Source of the DNA: SVQP01 sp045652835 | GTDB lineage: Bacteria > Bacillota > Clostridia > Oscillospirales > CAG-272 | Assembly (NCBI GenBank): GCA_045652835.1 | Contig: JAZOLE010000155.1 | Location: 1 to 9,073, forward strand | Direction: 5' to 3' | Length of the DNA: 9,073 nt | Shown: positions 1 to 6,163 of the stretch, piece after piece | How positions within the stretch are numbered: the first letter of the stretch is position 1 | How the letters are laid out: each line of letters begins with the position of its first letter | Notes under the pieces: generated by a model | Database searches by the model: none | Told to the model about the DNA's origin: nothing | Seen by the model: only the letters and a program-made list of their open reading frames with translations | Program-made: the position numbers and the translations under genes

Positions 1-125
1 ATCAGTATACCAAAGCAAGCATATTTTTCGTCATGTCCAGCGTACGCGAGGCGTACGAGAAGGGATTGCACCTCAAAGGCGTGGATTATTGCTGCCCGCC
101 TGTTGTATTGGTGTTTGAGGAATAA
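1..125 (+). CDS. C-terminal end of an unidentified protein (partial)
   Basis: An open frame enters from the left edge with its first full codon at 3 and ends at TAA 123-125, giving the last 40 residues of a protein. The tail is protein-like, with hydrophobic stretches (SIFFVMSSV; PPVVLVF) and a Cys-Cys pair in DYCCPP, and it ends in FEE. I do not recognise the family. It runs towards the microcompartment operon, so the two units converge and the hairpin at 133-161 sits between them. It is called because the frame stays open to the edge and stops just before a terminator. The alternative is chance open frame in a gene-free stretch. No function is proposed. Confidence 0.55.
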   Translation, partial: QYTKASIFFVMSSVREAYEKGLHLKGVDYCCPPVVLVFEE

Positions 126-163
126 AGAAAAGAACCGCCAAGGCGCTTTGCCTTGGCGGTTGT
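126..163 (-). terminator. Intrinsic terminator ending the microcompartment operon
   Basis: A perfect 12-base-pair stem, 133-144 with 150-161, closes a 5-base loop. Read on the minus strand it is followed by a T-rich run (CTTTTCTTTATT, complement of 121-132), the form of a rho-independent terminator. It lies 13 bases after the stop of the last operon gene (TAA at 177-175). On the plus strand the following bases are less T-rich (TTGTTCTATAT), so it may also stop the convergent gene, but more weakly. Confidence 0.85.
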
Positions 164-174
164 TCTATATGGAA

Positions 175-519
175 TTACAGCAAATAGCTCGGCATGGGAT
201 CGGTAACCTTAACCTTGCCGTCCTTGGGTGCGGGGGTAGGAGTGCCGACTACCTTTTCGACCACGACGGGGTCGATGTTTGCGATAACGTGCTCGGTGAC
301 GGTGGGAGCGACGGGCTCTTCGACTACCGGAGCGGGCTGCTTTTTGGGCTGTGCTGCGACCTCTGCCTTAGGTGCTTTTGCACGGGCCTGGCAGGAGGTG
401 CTTTTTTTCGCTGTAGAGGGCTTTTTTGTTTCAGTGGGCTGTTCAGCGACTGCGGGCTTAATTTCCTCTGTATCGCTCTTTTTTGCCACTCTGTTGATAC
501 TCTGCTTACCGATGGGCAT
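175..519 (-). CDS. Small basic, disordered ParA-partner candidate (McdB-like by position)
   Basis: This 114-residue protein has no domain I recognise. Residues 1-14 are basic and look ordered or conserved (GKQSINRVAKK). Residues 15-77 are low-complexity, rich in Pro, Ala, Lys, Glu and Thr, and probably disordered. Residues 76-114 are again less repetitive (EHVIANIDPVVVEKVVG) and end in DPMPSYLL, which looks like a short binding tail. There is no signal peptide or membrane segment. Its ATG (519-517) lies inside the end of the ParA-type ATPase gene, overlapping by 14 bases, and has a strong GAGGAGGT site 8 bases upstream. This overlap suggests matched synthesis with the ATPase. Small partners of ParA ATPases (ParB, ParG, McdB) commonly have a basic N-terminal tail that stimulates ATP hydrolysis and a cargo-binding part. 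By that analogy it could link the ATPase to the microcompartment shell. The role is inference; that the gene is real is well supported. Confidence 0.8.
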   Translation of the reverse strand: MPIGKQSINRVAKKSDTEEIKPAVAEQPTETKKPSTAKKSTSCQARAKAPKAEVAAQPKKQPAPVVEEPVAPTVTEHVIANIDPVVVEKVVGTPTPAPKDGKVKVTDPMPSYLL

Positions 520-1297
520 ATTTGAGAACCTCCTCTGTGAGTTTTGTGTATTCGCCTGCCGCGCGGCTGGACTTCTTGTATGCGCAGACGGGCTTGGAGT
601 TATCCTGTGCCCATTCCACGGTGCTGTCTACGCGGATGTAGTTTTCAAACAGTCTGACGTTTTCAAGCTCGCCAAGCGTTTCCATGGTCTGTCTGAAGTA
701 GTTCTTGCGCTCGCTTGCCTTGGTGACCGCGATGCCAAGCAGCTCCAGCTTGGGCGCGATATTCTTGACCTGCTCGTAGAACTCGAACATATTGGCAAGA
801 CCGAACAGACCCCAGGGAGATGCCTCAACGGGCACGATCAGGTAATCCGACGCGCACATGATGTTCATGACCCAGCAGCCAAGCGTGGGGGGCGAGTCGA
901 TCAGGATATAGTCATACTTGTTGAGCGCCATGATCTTGGTCAGTCCCTGACGCAGGATAAATTCGCGCTGCCACTTGGTAAACAGCTCAAACTCGATGCT
1001 GCTCATGAGCGTGGAGGAGGGGATGATATCCAAGCCCTCGTACTCGGTGGGCACGATGAAGTCGTACAGATCCTTCTGCTCGCGCATTGCGGTATAGAGG
1101 TTTTTGCCGTTCTTGGCGTATTCCAGCGCCTTTTCCTCGTCGAAGAACGAGAGGGTGAGGTTCATCTGCATATCGCCGTCGATCAGCAGCACGCGTTTGC
1201 CCATAGCGGACATGGCGTAGCCCACGTTGGAGCAGGTGGTGGATTTTCCGCTTCCGCCCTTGTTGTTGGCAAAGCAAATTACCTTGGTCATACTCAT
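506..1297 (-). CDS. parA: ParA/McdA-type P-loop ATPase, candidate compartment positioner
   Basis: This is a 263-residue ATPase of the ParA/MinD/Soj class. A deviant Walker A loop KGGSGKST is at residues 13-20 with the signature lysine K13. The A-prime/switch I segment LLIDGDMQMNLT is at 37-48, and Walker B YILIDSPP is at 130-137. The C-terminal part (KPVCAYKKSSRAAGEY, 235-250) carries basic residues K241, K242 and R245, where ParA proteins contact non-specific DNA. There is no N-terminal helix-turn-helix, so it is the short form, as in Soj and McdA. Family members form ATP-bound dimers on the nucleoid and distribute cargo through a partner protein. Cyanobacterial McdA lacks the signature lysine; this protein keeps it. 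The gene is 25 bases after the GTPase gene and overlaps the small protein gene. The ATG at 1297 has an AAAGGA site 11 bases upstream; a second ATG is at 1291. The GTG at 1351, inside the GTPase gene, was not chosen. Compartment positioning is inferred from context. Confidence 0.9.
   Translation of the reverse strand: MSMTKVICFANNKGGSGKSTTCSNVGYAMSAMGKRVLLIDGDMQMNLTLSFFDEEKALEYAKNGKNLYTAMREQKDLYDFIVPTEYEGLDIIPSSTLMSSIEFELFTKWQREFILRQGLTKIMALNKYDYILIDSPPTLGCWVMNIMCASDYLIVPVEASPWGLFGLANMFEFYEQVKNIAPKLELLGIAVTKASERKNYFRQTMETLGELENVRLFENYIRVDSTVEWAQDNSKPVCAYKKSSRAAGEYTKLTEEVLKYAHR
528..535 (-). promoter_or_regulatory. Strong ribosome site for the small ParA-partner gene
   Basis: The complement reads GAGGAGGT, 8 bases before ATG 519-517. 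It lies inside the coding end of the ParA-type gene. It fixes the start of the small gene and shows that the overlapping frame is meant to be translated. Confidence 0.8.
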
Positions 1298-1322
1298 AAT
1301 ATGTGTGATCCTTTCGGGTTTT

Positions 1323-1778
1323 TTATACGGGTCTTGCGTCGGGTGCGTCACCCGGCTCGCGCAAATATTCGATGATTTCGGTCAATCCTTGGCCTGAGTA
1401 GGAGCTGACCTCAAATATGGTATCGCAACCGCACAGTTTAAGCCAGCGTCTGACCTGCTCCACATTGCCGTCGGGCTTGTCTACGCCCGTGACAATGCCG
1501 ATCACCTCACGGTTGACCATGCAGGTAATGGCAGGTGGGAAGACGCAAAACGGCTCGTTGGCACTTATGACAATACCGACGATGTCTGCCTCGTAAGCGT
1601 AGAGTGCGAGAGCCGCGCCCAATTGCTTGACTTCGGTATACTCGCCGGGTGTGTCAATAATGGTATCGAAATAATTGATGTACTGTGTCTTGCAGTAGTG
1701 CAGCTGCTCACCCTTGAGCGCTTGGGTCAGGGTGGTTTTGCCTGCCGCAACTCTGCCGACTAAGATCAGCTTTTTCAT
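1323..1778 (-). CDS. pduV: EutP/PduV-like small GTPase
   Basis: This 151-residue Ras-like GTPase belongs to the EutP/PduV family of microcompartment operons. The P-loop GRVAAGKT is at residues 8-15, the G3 motif DTPGEY at 42-47, and a G5-like VSSYSGQG at 124-131. The G4 position reads TGVDK (97-101) where most members have TKxD, so the usual G4 lysine is a glycine. The length fits the family. Only two bases overlap is absent: its ATG begins 1 base after the upstream PduU-like stop (TGA T ATG), without a clear ribosome site, so it is probably translated by re-initiation. In the Pdu system PduV is reported to associate with the compartment through its N-terminal part and to affect its movement in the cell. 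Being followed directly by a ParA-type ATPase makes a role in placement or inheritance plausible. The eutP and pduV names cannot be separated here. Confidence 0.85.
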   Translation of the reverse strand: MKKLILVGRVAAGKTTLTQALKGEQLHYCKTQYINYFDTIIDTPGEYTEVKQLGAALALYAYEADIVGIVISANEPFCVFPPAITCMVNREVIGIVTGVDKPDGNVEQVRRWLKLCGCDTIFEVSSYSGQGLTEIIEYLREPGDAPDARPV

Positions 1779-1779
1779 A

Positions 1780-2160
1780 TCAGGTCTTGGTCACGTCACA
1801 GACTGCAAAATGCAGCTTATCGCGGAAATAATCAGCGATAGCGTGGAATGCGGACTCCACCTCGGAAACTCTGCCCGTGATGATCAGCGTGCCCGAGAAG
1901 CGGTCTACAAAGCCGAGATCGACGCCTGCGTTCTTGAGCGCGATATCTGCTGTGATGACGGCGGTTTCTGCAGGGCTGACGGTCAGCACGCCGATGGCAG
2001 CGTGGGTGTAGTCAAGCTTGGGGTCAAGACCCATTTTTTGATAGAGAATCGGATCGGGATTTGCAATGATGTGCGCAAGCGTAATCTGACGACCGGGGAC
2101 AAGCTCCTGGACGATGCGCATTTTATCCTGCATATGCAGATCCTGCGGAAAATTATTCAT
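1780..2160 (-). CDS. pduU: PduU/EutS-like circularly permuted BMC shell protein
   Basis: This 126-residue shell protein has the N-terminal pattern of PduU/EutS: IVQELVPGRQITLAHIIANP (residues 16-35), then AAIGVLTVSPAETAVITADIA and VDLGFVDRFSGTLIITG, ending in a CDVTKT-like tail. In this class the BMC fold is circularly permuted, and six copies form a hexamer whose N-terminal segments build a beta-barrel that caps the pore. It is thus a facet protein with a probably closed or gated pore. The ATG at 2160 is chosen over an in-frame upstream start (2193) because GGAGG lies 6 bases before it, within the last codons of the activase gene, and the protein then starts at the family-typical place. The gap from the activase stop is 2 bases. 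Both neighbours are tightly packed, so it is co-translated with them. Confidence 0.9.
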   Translation of the reverse strand: MNNFPQDLHMQDKMRIVQELVPGRQITLAHIIANPDPILYQKMGLDPKLDYTHAAIGVLTVSPAETAVITADIALKNAGVDLGFVDRFSGTLIITGRVSEVESAFHAIADYFRDKLHFAVCDVTKT

Positions 2161-2162
2161 AT

Positions 2163-2954
2163 TTAGCCTCCAATCTGTACGTGCAGATCGCATACGCTCT
2201 TGGCGGCTGCGACCAGCGCTTCCATGCTCTCCTTGTCGGGAGGGAGAATGTCGGGTAAGGTGTAGGTTCTGCCAATACCCGTATATTTATCTGTGCCCAG
2301 ACGGTGATAGGGGAGAAGGTGAATCTCCTTAACACCGGGCAACGTGCTTGCAAATTTGGCAATGTCGCGGATCTCCGCGGCGGTGGCGTTAAAGGTGGGA
2401 ACGGTGGGCACGCGCACGGTCATGCTGTGTGCATTCTGTGCGATCCACTTGGCGTTCTCCAAAATCAGCTCGTTGGGTCTGCCCGTGAACTGCTCGTGCT
2501 TTGCACTGTCCATGTGCTTGATGTCCATGAGCACGTAATCCACGTGCGGGATGATGCGCTCAATGATCTCGCGTTTGGCAAAGCCTGTGGTCTCGATGGC
2601 GGTGGTAAAGCCGTAATCGTGGCAGGCACGCAACAGCGCCTCGGTAAATTCGGGCTGTGCTAAGCATTCTCCGCCCGACAGCGTAATGCCGCCGCCCGAG
2701 CGCTGGAAGTACATGCGGTCCTTGGCGATCTCTTCCATCAGGTCTCTGACCGAGATGTCATAGCCGACCGTCTTGGTTTTGCCGCCCTGTTCCATTTGCT
2801 GAATTTTGAATTCCTGCGATTCGGGGTTGCAGCACCATTTGCAACGCAGGAAGCAGCCCTTTAAAAATACGATAGTGCGGATACCGGGTCCGTCGTGGAC
2901 CGAATAACGCTGAATATCAAACACACGACCGACTCTGTCGTAATATTGTTCCAT
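2163..2954 (-). CDS. Glycyl radical enzyme activase (radical SAM), short form
   Basis: This 263-residue radical SAM enzyme puts the glycyl radical on the neighbouring dehydratase. The cluster motif CFLRCKWC (C34, C38, C41) coordinates the [4Fe-4S] that cleaves S-adenosylmethionine. It is preceded by the activase signature DGPGIRTIVFLKGC and followed by SGGEC (93-97), the SAM-binding Gly-Gly-Glu segment. The ETTGFA and VLMDIKHMD segments belong to the partial barrel. Many activases of diol, glycerol and choline enzymes carry an extra two-cluster ferredoxin-like domain just after the CxxxCxxC. None is seen here: the only other cysteines are C42, C97, C111 and C255. In this respect it resembles the pyruvate formate-lyase activase. 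The ATG at 2954 is chosen over 3008 because AAAGGA lies 6 bases upstream and the family N-terminus (GRVFDIQRYSVHDGPG) follows. It is separated from the enzyme gene by a palindromic segment, which may lower its relative expression. Confidence 0.92.
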   Translation of the reverse strand: MEQYYDRVGRVFDIQRYSVHDGPGIRTIVFLKGCFLRCKWCCNPESQEFKIQQMEQGGKTKTVGYDISVRDLMEEIAKDRMYFQRSGGGITLSGGECLAQPEFTEALLRACHDYGFTTAIETTGFAKREIIERIIPHVDYVLMDIKHMDSAKHEQFTGRPNELILENAKWIAQNAHSMTVRVPTVPTFNATAAEIRDIAKFASTLPGVKEIHLLPYHRLGTDKYTGIGRTYTLPDILPPDKESMEALVAAAKSVCDLHVQIGG

Positions 2955-2966
2955 AACGGATCCTTT

Positions 2967-3044
2967 CAAGAGAATTATCACATTCCGCCTTCGGGCGGAA
3001 TATTTCACTGCAAAGCTGCCTGCAGCAAAGCAGGCAGCTTTGCA
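2967..3044. repeat. Palindromic intergenic element between enzyme and activase genes
   Basis: The segment holds two hairpins. One has an 8-bp stem with a 4-base loop (2982-2989 with 2994-3001), with CCGCC/GGCGG at its core. The other has a 14-bp perfect stem with an 8-base loop (3009-3022 with 3031-3044). It is flanked by an exact 7-base direct repeat, atccttt at 2960-2966 and 3045-3051. One copy is the activase ribosome site and the other touches the stop codon of the enzyme gene. Removing one repeat plus the insert would leave an 11-base gap. No T-run follows either hairpin, so neither looks like a true terminator; they may act in RNA processing or stability. Confidence 0.6.
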
Positions 3045-3050
3045 ATCCTT

Positions 3051-5576
3051 TTACCAGCCCTGCTCGGTTCTGTTGATGATATCGTCCTGCAGAGAACGGG
3101 AAAGGGTGGTGAAGAGTGCGCTGTAGCCCGCAACACGGACAACCAGCGTCTTATAGTTTTCGGGATGTGCCTGTGCGTCAAGCAGCGTGTCCTTGGAGAC
3201 AACGTTGTACTGAACGTGCATACCCTTCTGATCAAAGAAGGTGCGCAGGTAAGCCACGAATTTTTCCAGACCGCCCATGCCTGCCAGTGCGGAAGGATGG
3301 AACTTCTGGTTAAACAGCGTGCCGTTGGAGGCTGCTGCGTGGTTCAGACGGGATACAGAGTTTGCCGTAGCGGTCGGGCCGAGGATATCTCTGCCGGACG
3401 CAGGGCCTACGCCGTCTGCAATGGGGGTGTTGGAAAGTCTGCCGTCAGGCGTTGCACCGGTCTGGTAACCCAGCGGTACGTTTGCGGAAACGGGGTACAG
3501 ACCTGCCTGGAAGATACCGCCGCGGCAGTTGGTAAACTTGGGCAGAATATCGGTATAGGTCTCGCCGACCTCGCGTGCGAAGGTGTCAACGTCCTCAAGG
3601 TCGTTACCGTACTTGGGGAGTGCCATGATCAGCTCGCGGATCTGCTGATAACGTGCTTTCTTGTCAGAGGGGATAAAGGATGCGGTCAGGAAGCTCTGGT
3701 AGATCTCGCTGATCTGTGCATTGGTGACGTTTGCGCCACTGAGCACCAGCTGTCTGACAGCTTCAACGGTCAGCTCTTCCGCCTTCTTGGGGATAAAGCC
3801 TTCGCCAAAGTTGTTCTCGATTGCTTCCTTATATTCTTCCATAGTTACCTGCTTGGTATCAAAGACCAGCGTCTTGACAGCCAGCAGACCGTCGGTGTTG
3901 TTTGCAATACCAAAGCCCTGAGGACCGGTGAAGTTAAATCTTGCGCCGCCCTCCTGGTTGGACTTACCGCGTGCCATACAGTCATCAATCAGGGATGCCT
4001 GGAAGGGCAGGGGGCAACGAACGCTGTGCGCATAGTCAACCGCGTTGTCTGCCTGCACCATCATCTTTACAAAGAACTCCTGCTGGGTCTTGTAAGCCTC
4101 AAAGAAGTCCTCAAAGCGACCCATCTTGCATACGTCACCGGTCTTGGGACCGATCTGCACGCCCTTATCAACGCCGCCCGAGAATACCATCTCCATAGGA
4201 CGGCACATGTTAAAGAATGCAGCATCGTGCCAACCGTCGGTATAGTGAGGAACGCAGGGCTCAACGCAGCCGATGATGCAGTAGCGGCGTGCTTCCTTGA
4301 GAGAAATGCCGCGATCCATCATAGCGGGGATGATGACCTCGTCGTTATAGAAGGCAGGCACGCCCATACCCTCGCGGGTAACAGCGGCAGCCTTGATCAA
4401 AAGATCGTGGGGGGATTTGTTCCATACGCGGATGGAAAGGGAAGGCTGGGGCAGACGCACGTGGCACTGTGCCTCCATGCACATGAAGGACAGCTCGTTG
4501 GTGACGTCATAGCCGTTCTCGTCCTGACCGCCAACGATCAGGTTCTGGAACATGCCGTAGCCTGCAAAGCCCTCTGCGGAAGCAGCGTCACGCACCTTGT
4601 TCAAATCATTGAACTTGACCCAGATGCAGTCCAGCAGCTCCTGTGCGGACTCCAAGGTTTCGATACCGCGATCGATATCGTACTTGAACCAAGGATACAT
4701 GTAACGGTCAAAGGTACCGGGGGAGATAGAGTGACCGCTGGATTCCAGCTGCAGGATCTGCTGCACGAACCAGAATGCCTGACAAGCCTCATAGAAGCTT
4801 CTTGCGGGCTTACCGGGAACCTGCGAGCAAGCCTCAGCAATGCGCAGCAGCTCCTGCTTGCGCTCACCGGTTGCATCTACAGCCATGTTATAAGCCAGCT
4901 CAGCATATCTGTGACCGTAAGTGGTAACAGCCTGTGCGCTCTCAATCACAGCCTCTAAGAAGTGCTTGCGGGACAGGTAATCGCCCTGACCCATATCAAG
5001 CTTAGCCATTTCCTGCTCAGCCTGACCGATAATGCCTTCCATACCAAGGGTAATGACCTTTTCGTAATCGACACAAACGTGGCCGATGCCGTTGTAGAAG
5101 TAGTTACCAACCGTGAAAATGCCGTGGTTGAGGAAGATATCCAAACAATCCGCGTCCATGTTAGCGGCAGCAAGGTCGCTGACAGTTTTGCCATACCAGT
5201 AGGGGTGTACCTTTTCCAGTCTTGCCACGGTTTCGGGCGAGATGTAGAAGGGGTCAGCCTCACGGGTTGCAACCGTCTCGTACTCGGGGCGAAGCCACTC
5301 AAAGGAGTACTCGGGGTAGGTCTGGCAGCCACGGGGGGATACCGAGTTTGCACCGACGATCAGCTCGTCGGGACGGATCACGATCGGAATATTTTCAAGA
5401 ATGTGACGCAGAGCGGCACTTCTTCTCTTGACGATAGGGAGATTTTCCGTATTCTTATAGCTTTCGGTTACCAGCTCAGCGCGGTAAGGCTCGATCTCGG
5501 GCAGCTTTGCATAAAGATGCTCGACCAAGCGAGAAATACGGTCGCTTTTAGCGATCTGAAACTTGATTTCTGCCAT
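3051..5576 (-). CDS. Glycyl radical diol dehydratase (1,2-propanediol/glycerol type)
   Basis: This 841-residue glycyl radical enzyme would dehydrate a 1,2-diol to an aldehyde inside the shell without cobalamin. The glycyl radical loop RVAGYSALF has the radical glycine at G817. The active-site loop GCVEP carries the thiyl cysteine C437 and base E439. Other residues placed as in propanediol/glycerol dehydratases are N158 and H166 (NYFYNGIGH), S283 (GHSISPG) and D451 (GWHD, 14 after the cysteine). Choline lyase CutC has Tyr and Asp at the N158/H166 positions, so this is not a CutC. The segment after the cysteine (CVPHYTDGWHDAAFFNMCRP) differs from what I recall of characterised propanediol enzymes, so the exact substrate is uncertain. 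The chain starts directly with the family's first helix and has no N-terminal extension of the kind used as an encapsulation tag in some GRM enzymes. The start at 5576 has only a weak GAAAGAGA-type ribosome site. The gene follows the BMC-T gene by 18 bases. Confidence 0.9.
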   Translation of the reverse strand: MAEIKFQIAKSDRISRLVEHLYAKLPEIEPYRAELVTESYKNTENLPIVKRRSAALRHILENIPIVIRPDELIVGANSVSPRGCQTYPEYSFEWLRPEYETVATREADPFYISPETVARLEKVHPYWYGKTVSDLAAANMDADCLDIFLNHGIFTVGNYFYNGIGHVCVDYEKVITLGMEGIIGQAEQEMAKLDMGQGDYLSRKHFLEAVIESAQAVTTYGHRYAELAYNMAVDATGERKQELLRIAEACSQVPGKPARSFYEACQAFWFVQQILQLESSGHSISPGTFDRYMYPWFKYDIDRGIETLESAQELLDCIWVKFNDLNKVRDAASAEGFAGYGMFQNLIVGGQDENGYDVTNELSFMCMEAQCHVRLPQPSLSIRVWNKSPHDLLIKAAAVTREGMGVPAFYNDEVIIPAMMDRGISLKEARRYCIIGCVEPCVPHYTDGWHDAAFFNMCRPMEMVFSGGVDKGVQIGPKTGDVCKMGRFEDFFEAYKTQQEFFVKMMVQADNAVDYAHSVRCPLPFQASLIDDCMARGKSNQEGGARFNFTGPQGFGIANNTDGLLAVKTLVFDTKQVTMEEYKEAIENNFGEGFIPKKAEELTVEAVRQLVLSGANVTNAQISEIYQSFLTASFIPSDKKARYQQIRELIMALPKYGNDLEDVDTFAREVGETYTDILPKFTNCRGGIFQAGLYPVSANVPLGYQTGATPDGRLSNTPIADGVGPASGRDILGPTATANSVSRLNHAAASNGTLFNQKFHPSALAGMGGLEKFVAYLRTFFDQKGMHVQYNVVSKDTLLDAQAHPENYKTLVVRVAGYSALFTTLSRSLQDDIINRTEQGW

Positions 5577-5594
5577 AATGCGTTATCTCTTTCT

Positions 5595-6140
5595 TTAGAT
5601 TTGTTCCCAAAGCTCCTTGTGGGGAGCGGCAATGACGGAGGTGTAAGCCAGCATGCTCTGATCCTTTGCATGTCTTGCGCCTGCCTCAACGGCTGCGGTC
5701 ACGTCACCCACGTCACCAACGATCAGCACGATACCCTTGCCACCCATACCTCTGGAGGTGCGCAGCTCGTAGATCTCAACCTTCGCGGTCTTGACTGCGA
5801 TATCCGCTGCCTTGATGGCACTTGCGGCAGAGAAGGTCTCGATAACGCCAAGGCTGCCCGACTTGGGAGCTGCCTGTGTACCGAACATAGCGGCAACAAC
5901 AGCGGGATCAATGCGACCCATTACGCTGGAGTCGATCAGCTTCTGGTCAAATCTGCCCGTAACGTGCTCGATAGCAGCAGTAACGTCTGCAATCGCACCC
6001 GTGAGAATGATCTCAAACTTACCGGGGCAGGCTGCGTGTGCGGAGATCAGCTGTACGCCTGCGCTCTTGAGCGCTGCGTCGGTAGCTTCAACGCCCTGTG
6101 CAATGCTTTTCAGTTCAATAATTCCAATAGCTTGATACAT
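5595..6140 (-). CDS. pduT: PduT-like tandem BMC shell protein (BMC-T) with cluster cysteine
   Basis: This 181-residue protein has two BMC domains, roughly residues 1-90 and 95-178. The second opens with GSLGVIETFSAASAIKAADIA and contains GKGIVLIVGDVGDVTAAVEAG. Three copies make a pseudo-hexameric facet tile. C38, in ACPGKFE, matches the cysteine that in PduT binds a [4Fe-4S] cluster at the trimer axis, where a pore would otherwise be. The protein can therefore be expected to carry electrons through the shell. It lies 23 bases after the PduS-like gene, its known partner in the Pdu system, which supports this role. The start at 6140 has a weak AGTAGG site; the N-terminus (MYQAIGIIELKSIAQG) is typical. 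Confidence 0.93.
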   Translation of the reverse strand: MYQAIGIIELKSIAQGVEATDAALKSAGVQLISAHAACPGKFEIILTGAIADVTAAIEHVTGRFDQKLIDSSVMGRIDPAVVAAMFGTQAAPKSGSLGVIETFSAASAIKAADIAVKTAKVEIYELRTSRGMGGKGIVLIVGDVGDVTAAVEAGARHAKDQSMLAYTSVIAAPHKELWEQI

Positions 6141-6163
6141 ATCTATACCTACTTACTTTAGAT

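Noticed and set aside
41..57. Two cgtacg palindromes 5 bases apart
   Set aside because: They lie inside the partial plus-strand coding end and are too short to stand out from chance.
506..1297. Chromosome or plasmid partition ParA
   Set aside because: There is no ParB, no parS-like repeat and no replication gene; the gene sits within a microcompartment operon.
194..1375. A 393-codon plus-strand open frame opposite the small gene and ParA gene
   Set aside because: It is antisense to recognisable coding sequence with Walker motifs and has no protein-like motif of its own.
3009..3044. Terminator after the dehydratase gene
   Set aside because: The stem is strong, but no T-run follows on the minus strand, and the activase gene downstream depends on the same transcript.
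2895..4958. A 687-codon plus-strand open frame opposite the dehydratase gene
   Set aside because: It is antisense to a clear glycyl radical enzyme, shows no family motifs, and arises from codon bias that keeps the opposite strand open.
3051..5576. Choline trimethylamine-lyase (CutC) identity
   Set aside because: The Asn/His pair at 158/166 and the Ser and Asp positions fit diol dehydratases; CutC has Tyr and Asp at the first two. The similar C-terminal glycyl loop is shared between classes.
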